This document shows positions 50,698 to 60,429 of a stretch of DNA of 64,000 nt, piece after piece. The position numbers and the translations under genes are program-made. The stretch lies in assembly GCA_900539325.1 (NCBI GenBank), contig UQCC01000003.1:62001-126000 (forward strand). The letters run 5' to 3'. Source of the DNA: an uncultured Eubacterium sp. (GTDB lineage: Bacteria; Bacillota; Clostridia; Oscillospirales; Acutalibacteraceae). The notes under the pieces were generated by a model. That model saw only the letters and a program-made list of their open reading frames with translations, ran no database searches and had not been told where the DNA came from. How positions within the stretch are numbered: position 1 is the first letter of the stretch; every line of letters begins with the position of its first letter.

Positions 50698-50788
50698 ATG
50701 TTAATTCCTCGCTAAAATTTGATACTTTTTTGTATTAAAAAATCGGTTAGATTATTTTAAGGTGCATTTTAAATGCGTTATCGTCAAT

Positions 50789-53700
50789 CTACGCTTCCAA
50801 GCCCATTTGTTGAGCAAGCTCTGCCGACTGAAGTTCAAGAAGTTTTGAAACGCCTTTTTCCTGCATTGTAACGCCGTACAAAACATCCGCTTCTTCCATT
50901 GTGCCTCTACGGTGAGTAATGGAAATAAACTGTGTTTTATCCGTCATACGACGCATATACTTTGCAAATCGTTCAACATTAACATCATCAAGTGCCGCCT
51001 CAACCTCATCATAAATACAAAACGGTGACGGCTGAACTTTGAGCACGCTGAAAAGCAATGCCATTGCCGCAAGCGACTTTTCGCCGCCGGAGAAAAGATT
51101 GATGTTTTGCACCGACTTGCCCGGAGGCTGAATTTTAATCTCAATAGCCGATTCAAGGCAATTATCCGGTTCTTCAAGAATAATCTCACCGTTACCGCCG
51201 CCGAAGAAATCGGCAAAACAGGTCTTAAACTCGGTGTTAATCTTGTTGAACTGCGTCATAAACTTTTCGCTCATAGATGAGGTCAGGTCATCAATTATCT
51301 TTGCAAGTTCTTTTTTACTCTGTTCAATGTCATCAGTCTGTTCCTTGAGGAAATTGTATCTTTCGGAAACTTCCTTGTATTCCTCAATCGCACCGACATT
51401 GATTGAGCCGAGTCCTCTGATTGCAACCTTGATTTCGTGAAGTCGTTTTTTAGCCTCTGCCATATCGTCGATTACAATTCCGAGTGCCTGTGCCTCGGGT
51501 TTTGTAAGTTCGTACTGTTCAAACAGCATGTCGCCGAGTTCGTCGTATTCTTTTTTCATATTAGCCTTGCGTTCTTCAAGTCTGACAATATCACCCGACA
51601 ATTTTTCCTTGTCGGTAAGGGTTGCCTTTTCTTTTGCACGAAGTTCGTTTGAACGCTTTTCAAGCTCATTTCTGTCCTCGATTTTTTGCGTTACGGCATC
51701 GTTGCTTTCACTTGCCTTTTGGCGAAGTTCGTCAGCATGTGCCTTAACATCATTGATAGAAAGCATGAGATTTTCGTTTTTGGCTTTAATCCCGTTTATT
51801 TCATCCGTGATGTTCTTAACTCTGTCGGACTGTGTTGACTTGCGAAGTTCCAACTCCTCAACAGAAAGTCTTGCCGCCTCGCTGTCCTTAGTCAAGGTTA
51901 CAAGTTCAAGGTTAATTTGTTCCGTCTTTTCTCTGATTTCATCACGCTTTGACGAAAGTTCCTTTGCACCTGTCGAAACATTGTTAAGTTCGGCTTCGGT
52001 GTCTGCCATCTGCTTTTCGATTTCAGCAGCTTCTTGCTTTGCATTTTCAACAGCCTGATTGAACAGAAGAATTCTGCCCTCACTGTTTTCCTGTTCTCTG
52101 CACATTGTATCTCGCTGATTAATGAACGATTGGAGCTTGTCCGAAATAAGCTTTGCATCGCCCTCGGCACGAATGTACTCCTCCTTTGCGTTGCGTAAAT
52201 CCGCATCCGCACCTTGGAGGTCGGCAACAGCAGAATTGGCATCCTCAACCGCTTTTTTGAGTTCTGCCTGAACATCTTTGAGTTCATCGCCGATTTTTTG
52301 AGCCTCGCTCTTTAATTCTTCAATAAGATTTGCACGGGAAAGAACGCCGCTTCCCTTACCCTTTGAGCCGCCGGACATTGAACCACCAGGATTCATCACC
52401 TGACCGTCAAGGGTGACAATCTTATATCTGTTTTTATATCTCTTTGAAATTGCAATGGCACAGTCAATATCTTCAACAACCATAACTCTGCCGAGAAGAT
52501 TTTCAACAATATCTCTGTACTGCTCATCACAATCCACAAGATTTGATGCAACATCGACAAAACCGAAGTTGTCATCAAGATTTTTTTCGTCCATATATCT
52601 CGGCTTGATTGCAGAAATCGGGAGAAATGTTGCTCTGCCGACATTGTTCTGCTTCAAGTAGTTGATGGCACGCTTTGCGTCACTTTCGGTTGACACAACC
52701 ACATTTTGCATTGCCGCACCGAGTGCTATTTCAATAGCGGTTGAATTTTCGTTGTCAACGGTGATAAGCTGTGACAAAGTGCCGTGAATACCCGGAAGTG
52801 CCTTGCTTTGGCTTTGCTTGAGCACCGCCTTTACAGCACCGGAGAAGCCCTCCATATTCTTTTCCAAATCCTCAAGAACACGGGCACGGTCGCTCTTTTC
52901 CGCCATTTGGCGTGCAAGCCTTTCGGCATCCTGCTTTATTTTCTCCGCTTTTTGCTTCTTGGCGTCAACTTTCATTTGATAACCGCCGAGAGAATTTTCG
53001 TATTCGTCAATTCGCTCTTTCAAGAACTCAAGATTTTTGTTGCTCTCGTCCGCCTGACTTTGAGTGTAATCAATATCCTTTTGAGTTGCCTCGATTTGCG
53101 ATGCAATGGTGTTTTTACGAGAATTAATTTCATCAATAGACGAAGTTGCCTGCGACATTTTAACCTTGCTGTCGGAAAGTTTTATCGTAAGAGCAGTAAG
53201 CGTTTGATTGAGTTCAACCGTCTTGTCCGAAATTTCCATATTTTCGTTTTGGACTTTGCTGAGTTCGTTTGCAACGCTTTCAAGCTCTGCCTTTTTATCT
53301 GCTATTAATTTTTCATTTTCTGCGATTGTTTTATTTTTCGCATCTATCTGCTCGTCAAGAGTTGCACCTGTGCCGTCCGCATCGGTGATGTCAGCCGTGA
53401 GCCTTTCGATAGTTTCGTTATTATGTTCAAGCGTTGCATTAAGAACGCTGATTTCACCGTCTTTGCGGAGTGCTTCTTCCTCGTATCCGGAAGCGCCGAG
53501 TCTGCTTTGTTCAATAGCCAAATTAATTGAAGTGACCTTCTCTGCAACCTCTTCAAGTTCTTTTTCGATAGCGGCAAGGTCATTTTCAGAAACTTCATAA
53601 GAAGCCTTAACAGCGTCAATTTTATGTTCCTGCTCTCTCAATTCGACAGTAAATCTGTTGATTTTGTTGAGCCAAACGCCGATTTCAAGAGTCTTTTTTT

Positions 53701-54361
53701 CCTCGCTGTATTCAAGGAATTTCTGCGCCTTTTCGCTCTGCTTTTTAAGAGGGCCTACACGGCTTTCGAGTTCGCCTAAAATATCAAGAAGTCGCACAAG
53801 ATTTTCCTGTGCCTGGTCAAGTCTGCGTTCTGCATCTTTTCTCTTATGACGAAAACGAGAAATACCTGCGGCTTCCTCGAACAGTTCTCGTCTGTCCTCA
53901 TTTTTTGCAGAAATGATAGAATCGATTTTACCCTGACCTACCATGGAATATCCGTCCGAGCCGAGACCCGTATCCATAAATAACTCGTGAATATCTTTTC
54001 GTCTTACGCTTTCGCCGTCAATCTTATATTCGCTTTCGCCCGAACGATAGTAACGACGGGTTACGGTGACAATTTCGCCGTGGTCTTTGAGAGTACCGTC
54101 CGAATTGTCAAGAGTGAGCATAACCTGAGCAAAGCCGAGTGCCTTACGCTTTGATGTTCCGCCAAAAATGACATCTTCCATCTTTGAACCACGAAGCGAC
54201 TTTGTACTCGTTTCGCCGAGAACCCATCTCACCGCATCGGAAATATTACTCTTGCCAGAACCGTTAGGTCCGACAACAGCGGTAATACCCTTGCCGAAAT
54301 TTAATTCTGTTTTGTCGGGGAACGATTTGAACCCCTGCATTTCAAGTGATCGTAGTAACAT
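50789..54361 (-). CDS. smc: Chromosome segregation protein SMC
   Basis: 1190 residues, normal. Walker A GPNGSGKS at 31-38, long coiled coil (about 170-500), hinge domain about 510-665 (LGAAMQNVVVSTESDAKRAI and GRVMVVEDIDCAIAISKRY then the Gly-rich PGGSMSGGSKGKGSG), second coiled coil to about 1020, and the C-terminal head with signature LFSGGEKSLAAMALLF and Walker B FCIYDEVEAALDD. Condensin core of Gram-positive bacteria. Follows the ELP3-like gene by 5 bases; its scpA and scpB partners are not in the window. Confidence 0.98.
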   Translation of the reverse strand: MLLRSLEMQGFKSFPDKTELNFGKGITAVVGPNGSGKSNISDAVRWVLGETSTKSLRGSKMEDVIFGGTSKRKALGFAQVMLTLDNSDGTLKDHGEIVTVTRRYYRSGESEYKIDGESVRRKDIHELFMDTGLGSDGYSMVGQGKIDSIISAKNEDRRELFEEAAGISRFRHKRKDAERRLDQAQENLVRLLDILGELESRVGPLKKQSEKAQKFLEYSEEKKTLEIGVWLNKINRFTVELREQEHKIDAVKASYEVSENDLAAIEKELEEVAEKVTSINLAIEQSRLGASGYEEEALRKDGEISVLNATLEHNNETIERLTADITDADGTGATLDEQIDAKNKTIAENEKLIADKKAELESVANELSKVQNENMEISDKTVELNQTLTALTIKLSDSKVKMSQATSSIDEINSRKNTIASQIEATQKDIDYTQSQADESNKNLEFLKERIDEYENSLGGYQMKVDAKKQKAEKIKQDAERLARQMAEKSDRARVLEDLEKNMEGFSGAVKAVLKQSQSKALPGIHGTLSQLITVDNENSTAIEIALGAAMQNVVVSTESDAKRAINYLKQNNVGRATFLPISAIKPRYMDEKNLDDNFGFVDVASNLVDCDEQYRDIVENLLGRVMVVEDIDCAIAISKRYKNRYKIVTLDGQVMNPGGSMSGGSKGKGSGVLSRANLIEELKSEAQKIGDELKDVQAELKKAVEDANSAVADLQGADADLRNAKEEYIRAEGDAKLISDKLQSFINQRDTMCREQENSEGRILLFNQAVENAKQEAAEIEKQMADTEAELNNVSTGAKELSSKRDEIREKTEQINLELVTLTKDSEAARLSVEELELRKSTQSDRVKNITDEINGIKAKNENLMLSINDVKAHADELRQKASESNDAVTQKIEDRNELEKRSNELRAKEKATLTDKEKLSGDIVRLEERKANMKKEYDELGDMLFEQYELTKPEAQALGIVIDDMAEAKKRLHEIKVAIRGLGSINVGAIEEYKEVSERYNFLKEQTDDIEQSKKELAKIIDDLTSSMSEKFMTQFNKINTEFKTCFADFFGGGNGEIILEEPDNCLESAIEIKIQPPGKSVQNINLFSGGEKSLAAMALLFSVLKVQPSPFCIYDEVEAALDDVNVERFAKYMRRMTDKTQFISITHRRGTMEEADVLYGVTMQEKGVSKLLELQSAELAQQMGLEA

Positions 54362-54366
54362 ATTTT

Positions 54367-55344
54367 TTACCGTCTTATAATCTTTAAATCGTCCTTTGCA
54401 ACCTTGTCGGTTACAGTAACCTTTATGTTATATCCCTCTTCCATAAGGAAGTATATATTGCGTTTTTGCTGACCCTTCAGTTGAGAAACCGAGCGTGGAT
54501 TAACCATAATCTCGTAATCTCCGGGTCTTAATTTAAGTATCTTATTGAGCATAAATCTGCTCTTAACTATCTCGCCGAACGACTCGTGATAAGCACCTGC
54601 AACGGCATTTTTCTTTATGTCATTTGAAGCGTGAAGTCCGAGTCGGATAATCTTTATCCCTGCTTCTTCAAACATAGGAACAAGCTTTGTGCAAAGATTT
54701 GCCGCATCGTCAACCGTTTGCGGCTTGAACACTTCGTCCTCGTACAGTTTTGCAAGCATTGTGCCTTTCAGCACAACCGTTGGATAAATACGCACGGTTG
54801 CCGGCTGAAGTGCAATGATTTTTTTTGCCGTTTCTATTGCCTTTTCGTCCGTGTCAAGATAAAGCCCCGTCATCATTTGAAGTCCGAGTTCAAAGCCATA
54901 GGACTTGATAAGATTTGAAGCGTTGACAACATCCTGTGCCGTATGTCCTCGAAGATTTGCCTTGAGCACCTCGTCATCCATACTTTGAGCGCCGAGTTCG
55001 ATTGAAGTAACGCCGTATTTTTTAAGAAGTGTAAGCACTTCGTCATCAATAAAATCGGGACGGGTGCTGATTCTTATTCCCTTTACATCGCCGTTTTTAA
55101 CATAAGGATAAGCCGCCTGCAAAAGCGTGAGCATATAATCTCGGTCAATCGCAGTGAACGAGCCGCCGAAAAATGCAATTTCGTATTCGTAGCCTTTTTT
55201 GCAAAGTGCAGTTTCAACAGCGGTCTTGACATCATCCGCCGTTGGCTGTTTTACATTGCCCGTGATTGTTTTTTGATTGCAAAACGAGCACTGCTGAGGG
55301 CAACCGAGGTGCGGAATAAAAATGCTGATATTACCTTTTTTCAT
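54367..55344 (-). CDS. ELP3-like radical SAM protein
   Basis: 325 residues. Radical SAM motif CPQQCSFCNQ (CX3CX2C) at about 15-23, then FFGGSFTAID and STRPDFIDDEVL, GAQSMDDEVL. These match the radical SAM half of the ELP3 family (tRNA-modifying Elongator catalytic subunit) but the acetyltransferase half is missing. The gene stands between rnc and smc, as in many clostridia; its reaction is not established. Overlaps the rnc stop by 4 bases. Confidence 0.88.
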   Translation of the reverse strand: MKKGNISIFIPHLGCPQQCSFCNQKTITGNVKQPTADDVKTAVETALCKKGYEYEIAFFGGSFTAIDRDYMLTLLQAAYPYVKNGDVKGIRISTRPDFIDDEVLTLLKKYGVTSIELGAQSMDDEVLKANLRGHTAQDVVNASNLIKSYGFELGLQMMTGLYLDTDEKAIETAKKIIALQPATVRIYPTVVLKGTMLAKLYEDEVFKPQTVDDAANLCTKLVPMFEEAGIKIIRLGLHASNDIKKNAVAGAYHESFGEIVKSRFMLNKILKLRPGDYEIMVNPRSVSQLKGQQKRNIYFLMEEGYNIKVTVTDKVAKDDLKIIRR

Positions 55345-56018
55345 ATAATCCCCATCAACGAAAGTGCTTCTTTCGCCGCCTCCTGCTCCGCCTGTTTTTT
55401 GCTTTTGCCGACTCCCCTGCCGACAACATTTGAATTGAGGTGAACCTCCGCTTCAAAAACCTTGTCGTGATCGGGACCTTTTTCGCCGACAATAACATAG
55501 TTGAGAGTTTCATCCTTATTCTGCTGAATAACTTCCTGCAAGGTGGTTTTGTAATCCTTAAACAAAATGTGATGAGTGCTTACATCTCTTGCCAAGAAAT
55601 GAAGAATGTGCTTTTTTGCCGGTTCCATACCGCCGTCAAGATAAATTGCGGCAATGAGTGCCTCAAATGCGTTTTCAAGGTTTGAATCCCTGTCCTTGCC
55701 GCCCATTTTTTCCTCGCCTCTGCCGAGCAGAAGATAATCGCCGAGGTCAATTTCTCTTGCAAAATTTGAAAGCGACTGAGTACAAACAAGCGATGAACGA
55801 AGTTTTGACAACTCACCTTCTGCCATATCCGGAAATTTATGATACAAATACTCTGCCGACACAACGCTCAAAACGGCATCGCCCAAAAATTCCATTCTCT
55901 CGTTATTGAATTTTTTTTGATTATCGTTTGCATAAGAGGAGTGAGTAAGCGCTTCCTCCAAATATATTTTTTTCTTAAAGGTATATCCTATTTTTTCTTC
56001 TAAAGTTGAAATATCCAT
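55341..56018 (-). CDS. rnc: Ribonuclease III
   Basis: 225 residues: an N-terminal endonuclease domain with NERMEFLGDAVLSVVSAEYLY (catalytic Glu/Asp) and ENAFEALIAAIYLDGG, and a C-terminal double-stranded-RNA-binding domain from about 155 (TTLQEVIQQNKDETLNY... SKKQAEQEAAKEALSLMGI). I choose the ATG at 56018, one base after the plsX stop; a GTG four codons upstream, overlapping plsX, is possible. Processes rRNA and mRNA duplexes. Confidence 0.95.
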   Translation of the reverse strand: MDISTLEEKIGYTFKKKIYLEEALTHSSYANDNQKKFNNERMEFLGDAVLSVVSAEYLYHKFPDMAEGELSKLRSSLVCTQSLSNFAREIDLGDYLLLGRGEEKMGGKDRDSNLENAFEALIAAIYLDGGMEPAKKHILHFLARDVSTHHILFKDYKTTLQEVIQQNKDETLNYVIVGEKGPDHDKVFEAEVHLNSNVVGRGVGKSKKQAEQEAAKEALSLMGII

Positions 56019-56019
56019 T

Positions 56020-57015
56020 TTATTCTTCACTTTGCAATTCTTTTTCTATTTTATCTATCAAATCGGTTTGCAAAAACATAACCGCCTGTTTGATTGCGTT
56101 TTTGAAGCAACGGGCGTCTGCCGAGCCGTGAGCTTTGATAACCGGCTTTCTTACTCCGAGCATAACCGCTCCGCCGTATTCTTTGTAGTCAAACTGTGTT
56201 TTCATATCATTTATGCCCGAACGAACACCAAGATACGAAAGTTTGCTTAATGTATTTTTATAAAAAGCATTTTTAATTCCCTGCATAAGAGCCTTTGCAA
56301 CACCCTCATAGGTTTTGAGTATCAAATTGCCCGTAAAGCCGTCCGCAACAACAACATCCGCATCACCGAACGGTATCTGTCTGCCCTCGATATTGCCGAT
56401 AAAATTATACGGTGCCGACTTCATCATCCGATATGCTTCCTTAACAACCGGAGTACCTTTTGTCTCCTCCGTGCCGTTGTTTGCAAGTGCAACGGTTGGA
56501 TTTGCAACGCCGAAAATATTTTGCATATATATTGAGCCTAAAAGCCCAAATTGATAAAGATATTCGCTTTTGCACTCGGCATTCGCACCGCAGTCCATAA
56601 GCACAAACGGTTTGCTTGTGCTCGGCATAACAGAAGCTATTGCCGGACGCTTAACACCTTTAATTCGCTTTGTTATAAGAGTTGCACCAACTGTGATTGC
56701 GCCTGTGTTACCTGCACTGACAAAGGCGTCGCCCTCGCCGTCATTGAGGAGTTTGAAACCGACAGCCATAGAACTGTCAGGCTTACCACGAAGCACAACC
56801 TTTGCATCATCGCAGTTATCTATAACCTGTGTGCAGTTAATTACTTTCGTGTTTTTTAAGGTAATGTTGTTTTCTTTAACGCAAGAATTGATGGCATTTT
56901 CATCACCGAGAAGAACAGCCTCATCAATGCCAAATTCATCCACGGCAAGCATTGTGCCCTTGATTATTTCGAGCGGTGCGTTATCTCCGCCCATTGCGTC
57001 AATTATAATTTTCAT
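56020..57015 (-). CDS. plsX: Phosphate acyltransferase PlsX
   Basis: 331 residues. Converts acyl-ACP to acyl-phosphate for phospholipid synthesis. N-terminal IIIDAMGGDNAP and the conserved GNTGAITVGATLI, DCGANAECKSEYL, VVADGFTGNLILKTYEG are typical. In many Firmicutes acpP follows plsX before rnc; here rnc follows at once and acpP is absent. Start overlaps the trmFO stop by 4 bases. Confidence 0.96.
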   Translation of the reverse strand: MKIIIDAMGGDNAPLEIIKGTMLAVDEFGIDEAVLLGDENAINSCVKENNITLKNTKVINCTQVIDNCDDAKVVLRGKPDSSMAVGFKLLNDGEGDAFVSAGNTGAITVGATLITKRIKGVKRPAIASVMPSTSKPFVLMDCGANAECKSEYLYQFGLLGSIYMQNIFGVANPTVALANNGTEETKGTPVVKEAYRMMKSAPYNFIGNIEGRQIPFGDADVVVADGFTGNLILKTYEGVAKALMQGIKNAFYKNTLSKLSYLGVRSGINDMKTQFDYKEYGGAVMLGVRKPVIKAHGSADARCFKNAIKQAVMFLQTDLIDKIEKELQSEE

Positions 57016-58292
57016 AATTGCTCCAAAGCTCTGTTTGCAAGAGCCATATATCGTTCTCTCTTATCTCTGATTTTCGGCTCAATAGTCGGTAATATGCCAA
57101 AATTAGCACCCATCGGCTGAAAATTCGTTACGCTCTCATCGCTGATATATTGCGACAAAGCACCAATCATATTGTATTCCGACAAAACAAGCGGTTCTTC
57201 GCCCTCTGCCCGTCTGACGGCATTTATTCCTGCCATTATGCCCGAAGCCGCAGATTCCATATATCCCTCAACACCTGTGATTTGGCCTGCAAAAAAGATG
57301 TTTGGATTGCTTCTCAAACTGAAATCGGCATTTAAGAGTTTTGGCGAATTAAGAAACGAATTTCTGTGCATTACACCGTATCTGACAAACTCCGCATTTT
57401 CAAGCCCCGGAATCATAGAGAATACACGCTTTTGCTCGCCGAATTTTAAATTTGTCTGAAAACCTACAAGGTTAAACATTGTACCTTTGCTGTTTTCTCT
57501 GCGAAGCTGAACGCATGCCCACGGTCTGTGCCCTGTGTTTGGGTCAACAAGTCCAACCGGTTTCATAGGTCCGAAGCGAGGAGCGTCAAGTCCTCTTTTT
57601 GCAAGTTTTTCAATCGGCATACAACCCTCGTACACATCAAAATCGTGCACAACCGCACCCTCGGCATTGATAAGTTCTTCAATAAACGCCTCATATTCCG
57701 CCTTGTTGAACGGGCAGTTGATATAGTCGTCATCTCCGCCTCTGTCATATCTTGAAGCACCGAAAGCCTTTTGCATATCAACGCTGTCTGCCGTAACAAT
57801 CGGAGCGGCGGCATCGTGAAACGAAAGGTAATCTCCGCACAGTTTTTGTATTTCTTCACCGAGTTTGCCCTCGGTAAGAGGACCTGTTGCGATAATAAGG
57901 ATTTCGTCATCATCAGGTGAAATTTTCTCAACAAGTTTATTTTCAACCGTGATGTTCGGATGCGAATTAATCATATCCGTTACGGTTTGAGAAAACTCAT
58001 TTCTGTCAACCGCAAGAGCACCGCCGGCAGGAACCGCACAATTCCTTGCAACGGGAACGGTGAGCGAGCCGAGTCGAGTCATTTCTTCTTTAAGAAGTCC
58101 TGCCGCACTGTCAATTCTTGATGCCTTGAGCGAATTTGAACAAACAAGCTCTGCAAAATTTTTATTTTTGTGTGCCGGCGAAAACTTTTTAGGTTTCATT
58201 TCAAGCAGAGTGACTTCATAGCCTGCTTCGGCTATTTGCCACGCCGCCTCACAACCCGCAAGTCCGGCACCGATAACTGTAAATTTTTTCAT
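57012..58292 (-). CDS. trmFO: tRNA (uracil-54-C5) methyltransferase, folate/FAD-dependent
   Basis: 426 residues. Makes ribothymidine at position 54 of tRNA using methylenetetrahydrofolate and FADH2. FAD-binding motif VIGAGLAGCEAAWQ at the start, CSNSLKA, GGALAVDR, and MKPVGLVDPNTGHRPWACVQLRRE, IPGLENAEFVRYGVMHRNSF, GQITGVEGYMESAASG. ATG at 58292, 2 bases after the topA stop; an upstream in-frame extension would overlap topA and is not preferred. The binding site (AAAGAAAAAG) is weak, so translation may rely on coupling. Confidence 0.96.
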   Translation of the reverse strand: MKKFTVIGAGLAGCEAAWQIAEAGYEVTLLEMKPKKFSPAHKNKNFAELVCSNSLKASRIDSAAGLLKEEMTRLGSLTVPVARNCAVPAGGALAVDRNEFSQTVTDMINSHPNITVENKLVEKISPDDDEILIIATGPLTEGKLGEEIQKLCGDYLSFHDAAAPIVTADSVDMQKAFGASRYDRGGDDDYINCPFNKAEYEAFIEELINAEGAVVHDFDVYEGCMPIEKLAKRGLDAPRFGPMKPVGLVDPNTGHRPWACVQLRRENSKGTMFNLVGFQTNLKFGEQKRVFSMIPGLENAEFVRYGVMHRNSFLNSPKLLNADFSLRSNPNIFFAGQITGVEGYMESAASGIMAGINAVRRAEGEEPLVLSEYNMIGALSQYISDESVTNFQPMGANFGILPTIEPKIRDKRERYMALANRALEQL

Positions 58293-58294
58293 AA

Positions 58295-60403
58295 TCACTT
58301 TTTCTTTGGAGCAGGCTTTGTAAATCCACAACCCTCTGTGTCAGGACAATAAAGAACATTGCCCTTTCTTCTGAACAGCGACTTATTGCACTTTGGACAA
58401 ACCTCATCGGTAGGTGCGTCCCAAGTCATAAAGTTACATTCAGGATAATTTGAACAGCCGTAGAACGGTGTGCCTCTCTTTGTTTTCTTTTCAATAACAT
58501 CACCGCCGCAAAGTGGACATTTTGCCTTTGTCTTAGTAACGAACGGCTTTGCGTTTTTACACTCAGGGAATCCCGGACAAGCAAGGAATTTTCCGAATCT
58601 GCCGACTTTAACAACCATCTTTCTGCCGCACTTTTCGCATACGACATCGGTTTCTTCTTCCTTAAGTTTAATCTTAACGCCCTGCATATCTTTCTTTGCT
58701 TTTTCGAGCGGCTCGATAAAATCATCATAGTAAAGACGAATCATATCAATGTAATCTTTTTCGCCCGAATCGATTTTATCAAGGTCATCTTCCATCTTTG
58801 AGGTGTACTTAACATTTACAATGTTAGGAATTCTTTCTTTAAGAAGATTTGTAACCGCCTCGCCGAGTTCGGTAGGAACAAACTGCTTGCCCTCACGAAC
58901 AACATATTCCTTTGAAAGAATGGTTGAAGTAATAGTTACATATGTTGACGGACGACCTACGCCGTTTTCTTCAAGTGCCTTTGTAAGAGAAGCTTCGGTA
59001 TATCTTGCAGGCGGCTGTGTAAAGTGCTGATTGCCGAGAATACTCTTGAGCTTGAGCACATCGCCCTCTGCAACAGGAGGAAGCGGAGATTCGCTGTCCT
59101 TCTTCTGTGCGTCATCGGTTTTTTCCTCATACAAAGCAGTGAAGCCGTCAAACTTAACCGTGTATCCGCTTGCTGTGAAAACATAATCGTTTGCCTTGAT
59201 TTCAACCTTCATGGTTTCTTGCTGGCAAGATGCCATAAGAGATGCAATGAAGCGTTCCCATACAAGCTTGTAAATTTTATACTGGTCGGAAGTAAGTGAC
59301 TCCTTAACAGATTCTGGAGTTACGCCCGGCATTGACGGACGAATTGCTTCGTGTCCGTCCTGTGCGTTGCCCCTTGTTTTGTAAAATCTCGGAGTTGACG
59401 GAAGATACTTTTCACCATAAGTTTGCTTGATGAAATCATTACCTGCACTGCGAGCCTCGTCGGAAATACGGAGTGAGTCGGTTCTCATATATGTGATAAG
59501 ACCGACTGTGCCGAGGTCCTTAACATCAACGCCTTCATAAAGTTCCTGTGCGGCTTTCATGGTTCTTCTTGCCTGGAACGACAATCTGCGTGACGCTTCC
59601 TGCTGCAAGGTTGATGTGATAAACGGAGGAGCAGGATTTTTCTTTCTCGTACCCTTTTTAACTCCGGTTACAACATATTCGGCATTTTCCAAATCGGCAA
59701 GCATTTTGTCCGATTCTTCTTTTGACGGAATTTTGTTTTTATCCGTGCCTACCTTATTGCCGTCCTTGTCCTGAACCATGGTTGCGGCAAAACTTTTTCT
59801 GTCCGGCGGATTGGTAAACTTTGCATCGATTGTCCAATACTCTTCCGGCTTAAATGCACGGATTTCGTTTTCTCTGTCAACAACAAGGCGAAGTGCAACG
59901 CTCTGTACACGGCCTGCCGAAAGACCTCTTCTGATTTTTTGGCTTACAAACGGAGAAAGTTTGTAGCCGATAAGGCGGTCAAGAATTCTTCTTGCCTGCT
60001 GGGCGTTTACAAGGTCTATATCAATTTGACGAGGATGCTCCATACCGTTTTTTACACCGGTTTTTGTAATCTCGTTAAATGTAACTCTGTTTTTGTCATC
60101 AAGTTCCAATCCGAGCAAATTTGCAAGATGCCACGAAATTGCCTCTCCCTCACGGTCGGGGTCGGTTGCGAGATAAACGCAATCGGCTTTGTGCGCCTTT
60201 GTTTTAAGCTCGTCAACAAGTGCTTCCTTGCCCTTGATAACTGCGTACTTAGGCTCAAAATTATGTTCAATATCAACACTGAGTCTTGCGGCAGGCAGGT
60301 CACGAACATGACCCATTGACGCAATAACTTCATATCCCTTACCAAGATAGCCTTTAATATTCTTAGCCTTGGCAGGTGACTCCACGATTACCAACTTTGA
60401 CAT
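58295..60403 (-). CDS. topA: DNA topoisomerase I
   Basis: 702 residues. Type IA enzyme relaxing negative supercoils. TOPRIM domain (VIVESPAKAKNIKGYLG and DPDREGEAISWH), the active-site tyrosine in GLITYMRTDSLRIS, and three C-terminal C4 zinc ribbons from about residue 575 (CEKCGRKMVV, CPLCGGDVIE, CPKCNKSLFR). ATG at 60403 follows GAAAGGAC at a long spacing; an upstream extension runs into the dprA end. Located between dprA and trmFO, the standard order. Confidence 0.97.
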   Translation of the reverse strand: MSKLVIVESPAKAKNIKGYLGKGYEVIASMGHVRDLPAARLSVDIEHNFEPKYAVIKGKEALVDELKTKAHKADCVYLATDPDREGEAISWHLANLLGLELDDKNRVTFNEITKTGVKNGMEHPRQIDIDLVNAQQARRILDRLIGYKLSPFVSQKIRRGLSAGRVQSVALRLVVDRENEIRAFKPEEYWTIDAKFTNPPDRKSFAATMVQDKDGNKVGTDKNKIPSKEESDKMLADLENAEYVVTGVKKGTRKKNPAPPFITSTLQQEASRRLSFQARRTMKAAQELYEGVDVKDLGTVGLITYMRTDSLRISDEARSAGNDFIKQTYGEKYLPSTPRFYKTRGNAQDGHEAIRPSMPGVTPESVKESLTSDQYKIYKLVWERFIASLMASCQQETMKVEIKANDYVFTASGYTVKFDGFTALYEEKTDDAQKKDSESPLPPVAEGDVLKLKSILGNQHFTQPPARYTEASLTKALEENGVGRPSTYVTITSTILSKEYVVREGKQFVPTELGEAVTNLLKERIPNIVNVKYTSKMEDDLDKIDSGEKDYIDMIRLYYDDFIEPLEKAKKDMQGVKIKLKEEETDVVCEKCGRKMVVKVGRFGKFLACPGFPECKNAKPFVTKTKAKCPLCGGDVIEKKTKRGTPFYGCSNYPECNFMTWDAPTDEVCPKCNKSLFRRKGNVLYCPDTEGCGFTKPAPKKK

Positions 60404-60429
60404 ATATATTTTTGTCCTTTCGGTTAAAT

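Noticed and set aside
52784..53308. Long plus-strand open frame (174 aa) opposite smc
   Set aside because: Antisense to an unambiguous coiled-coil gene; composition reflects the complementary strand and there is no ribosome binding site or family signature.
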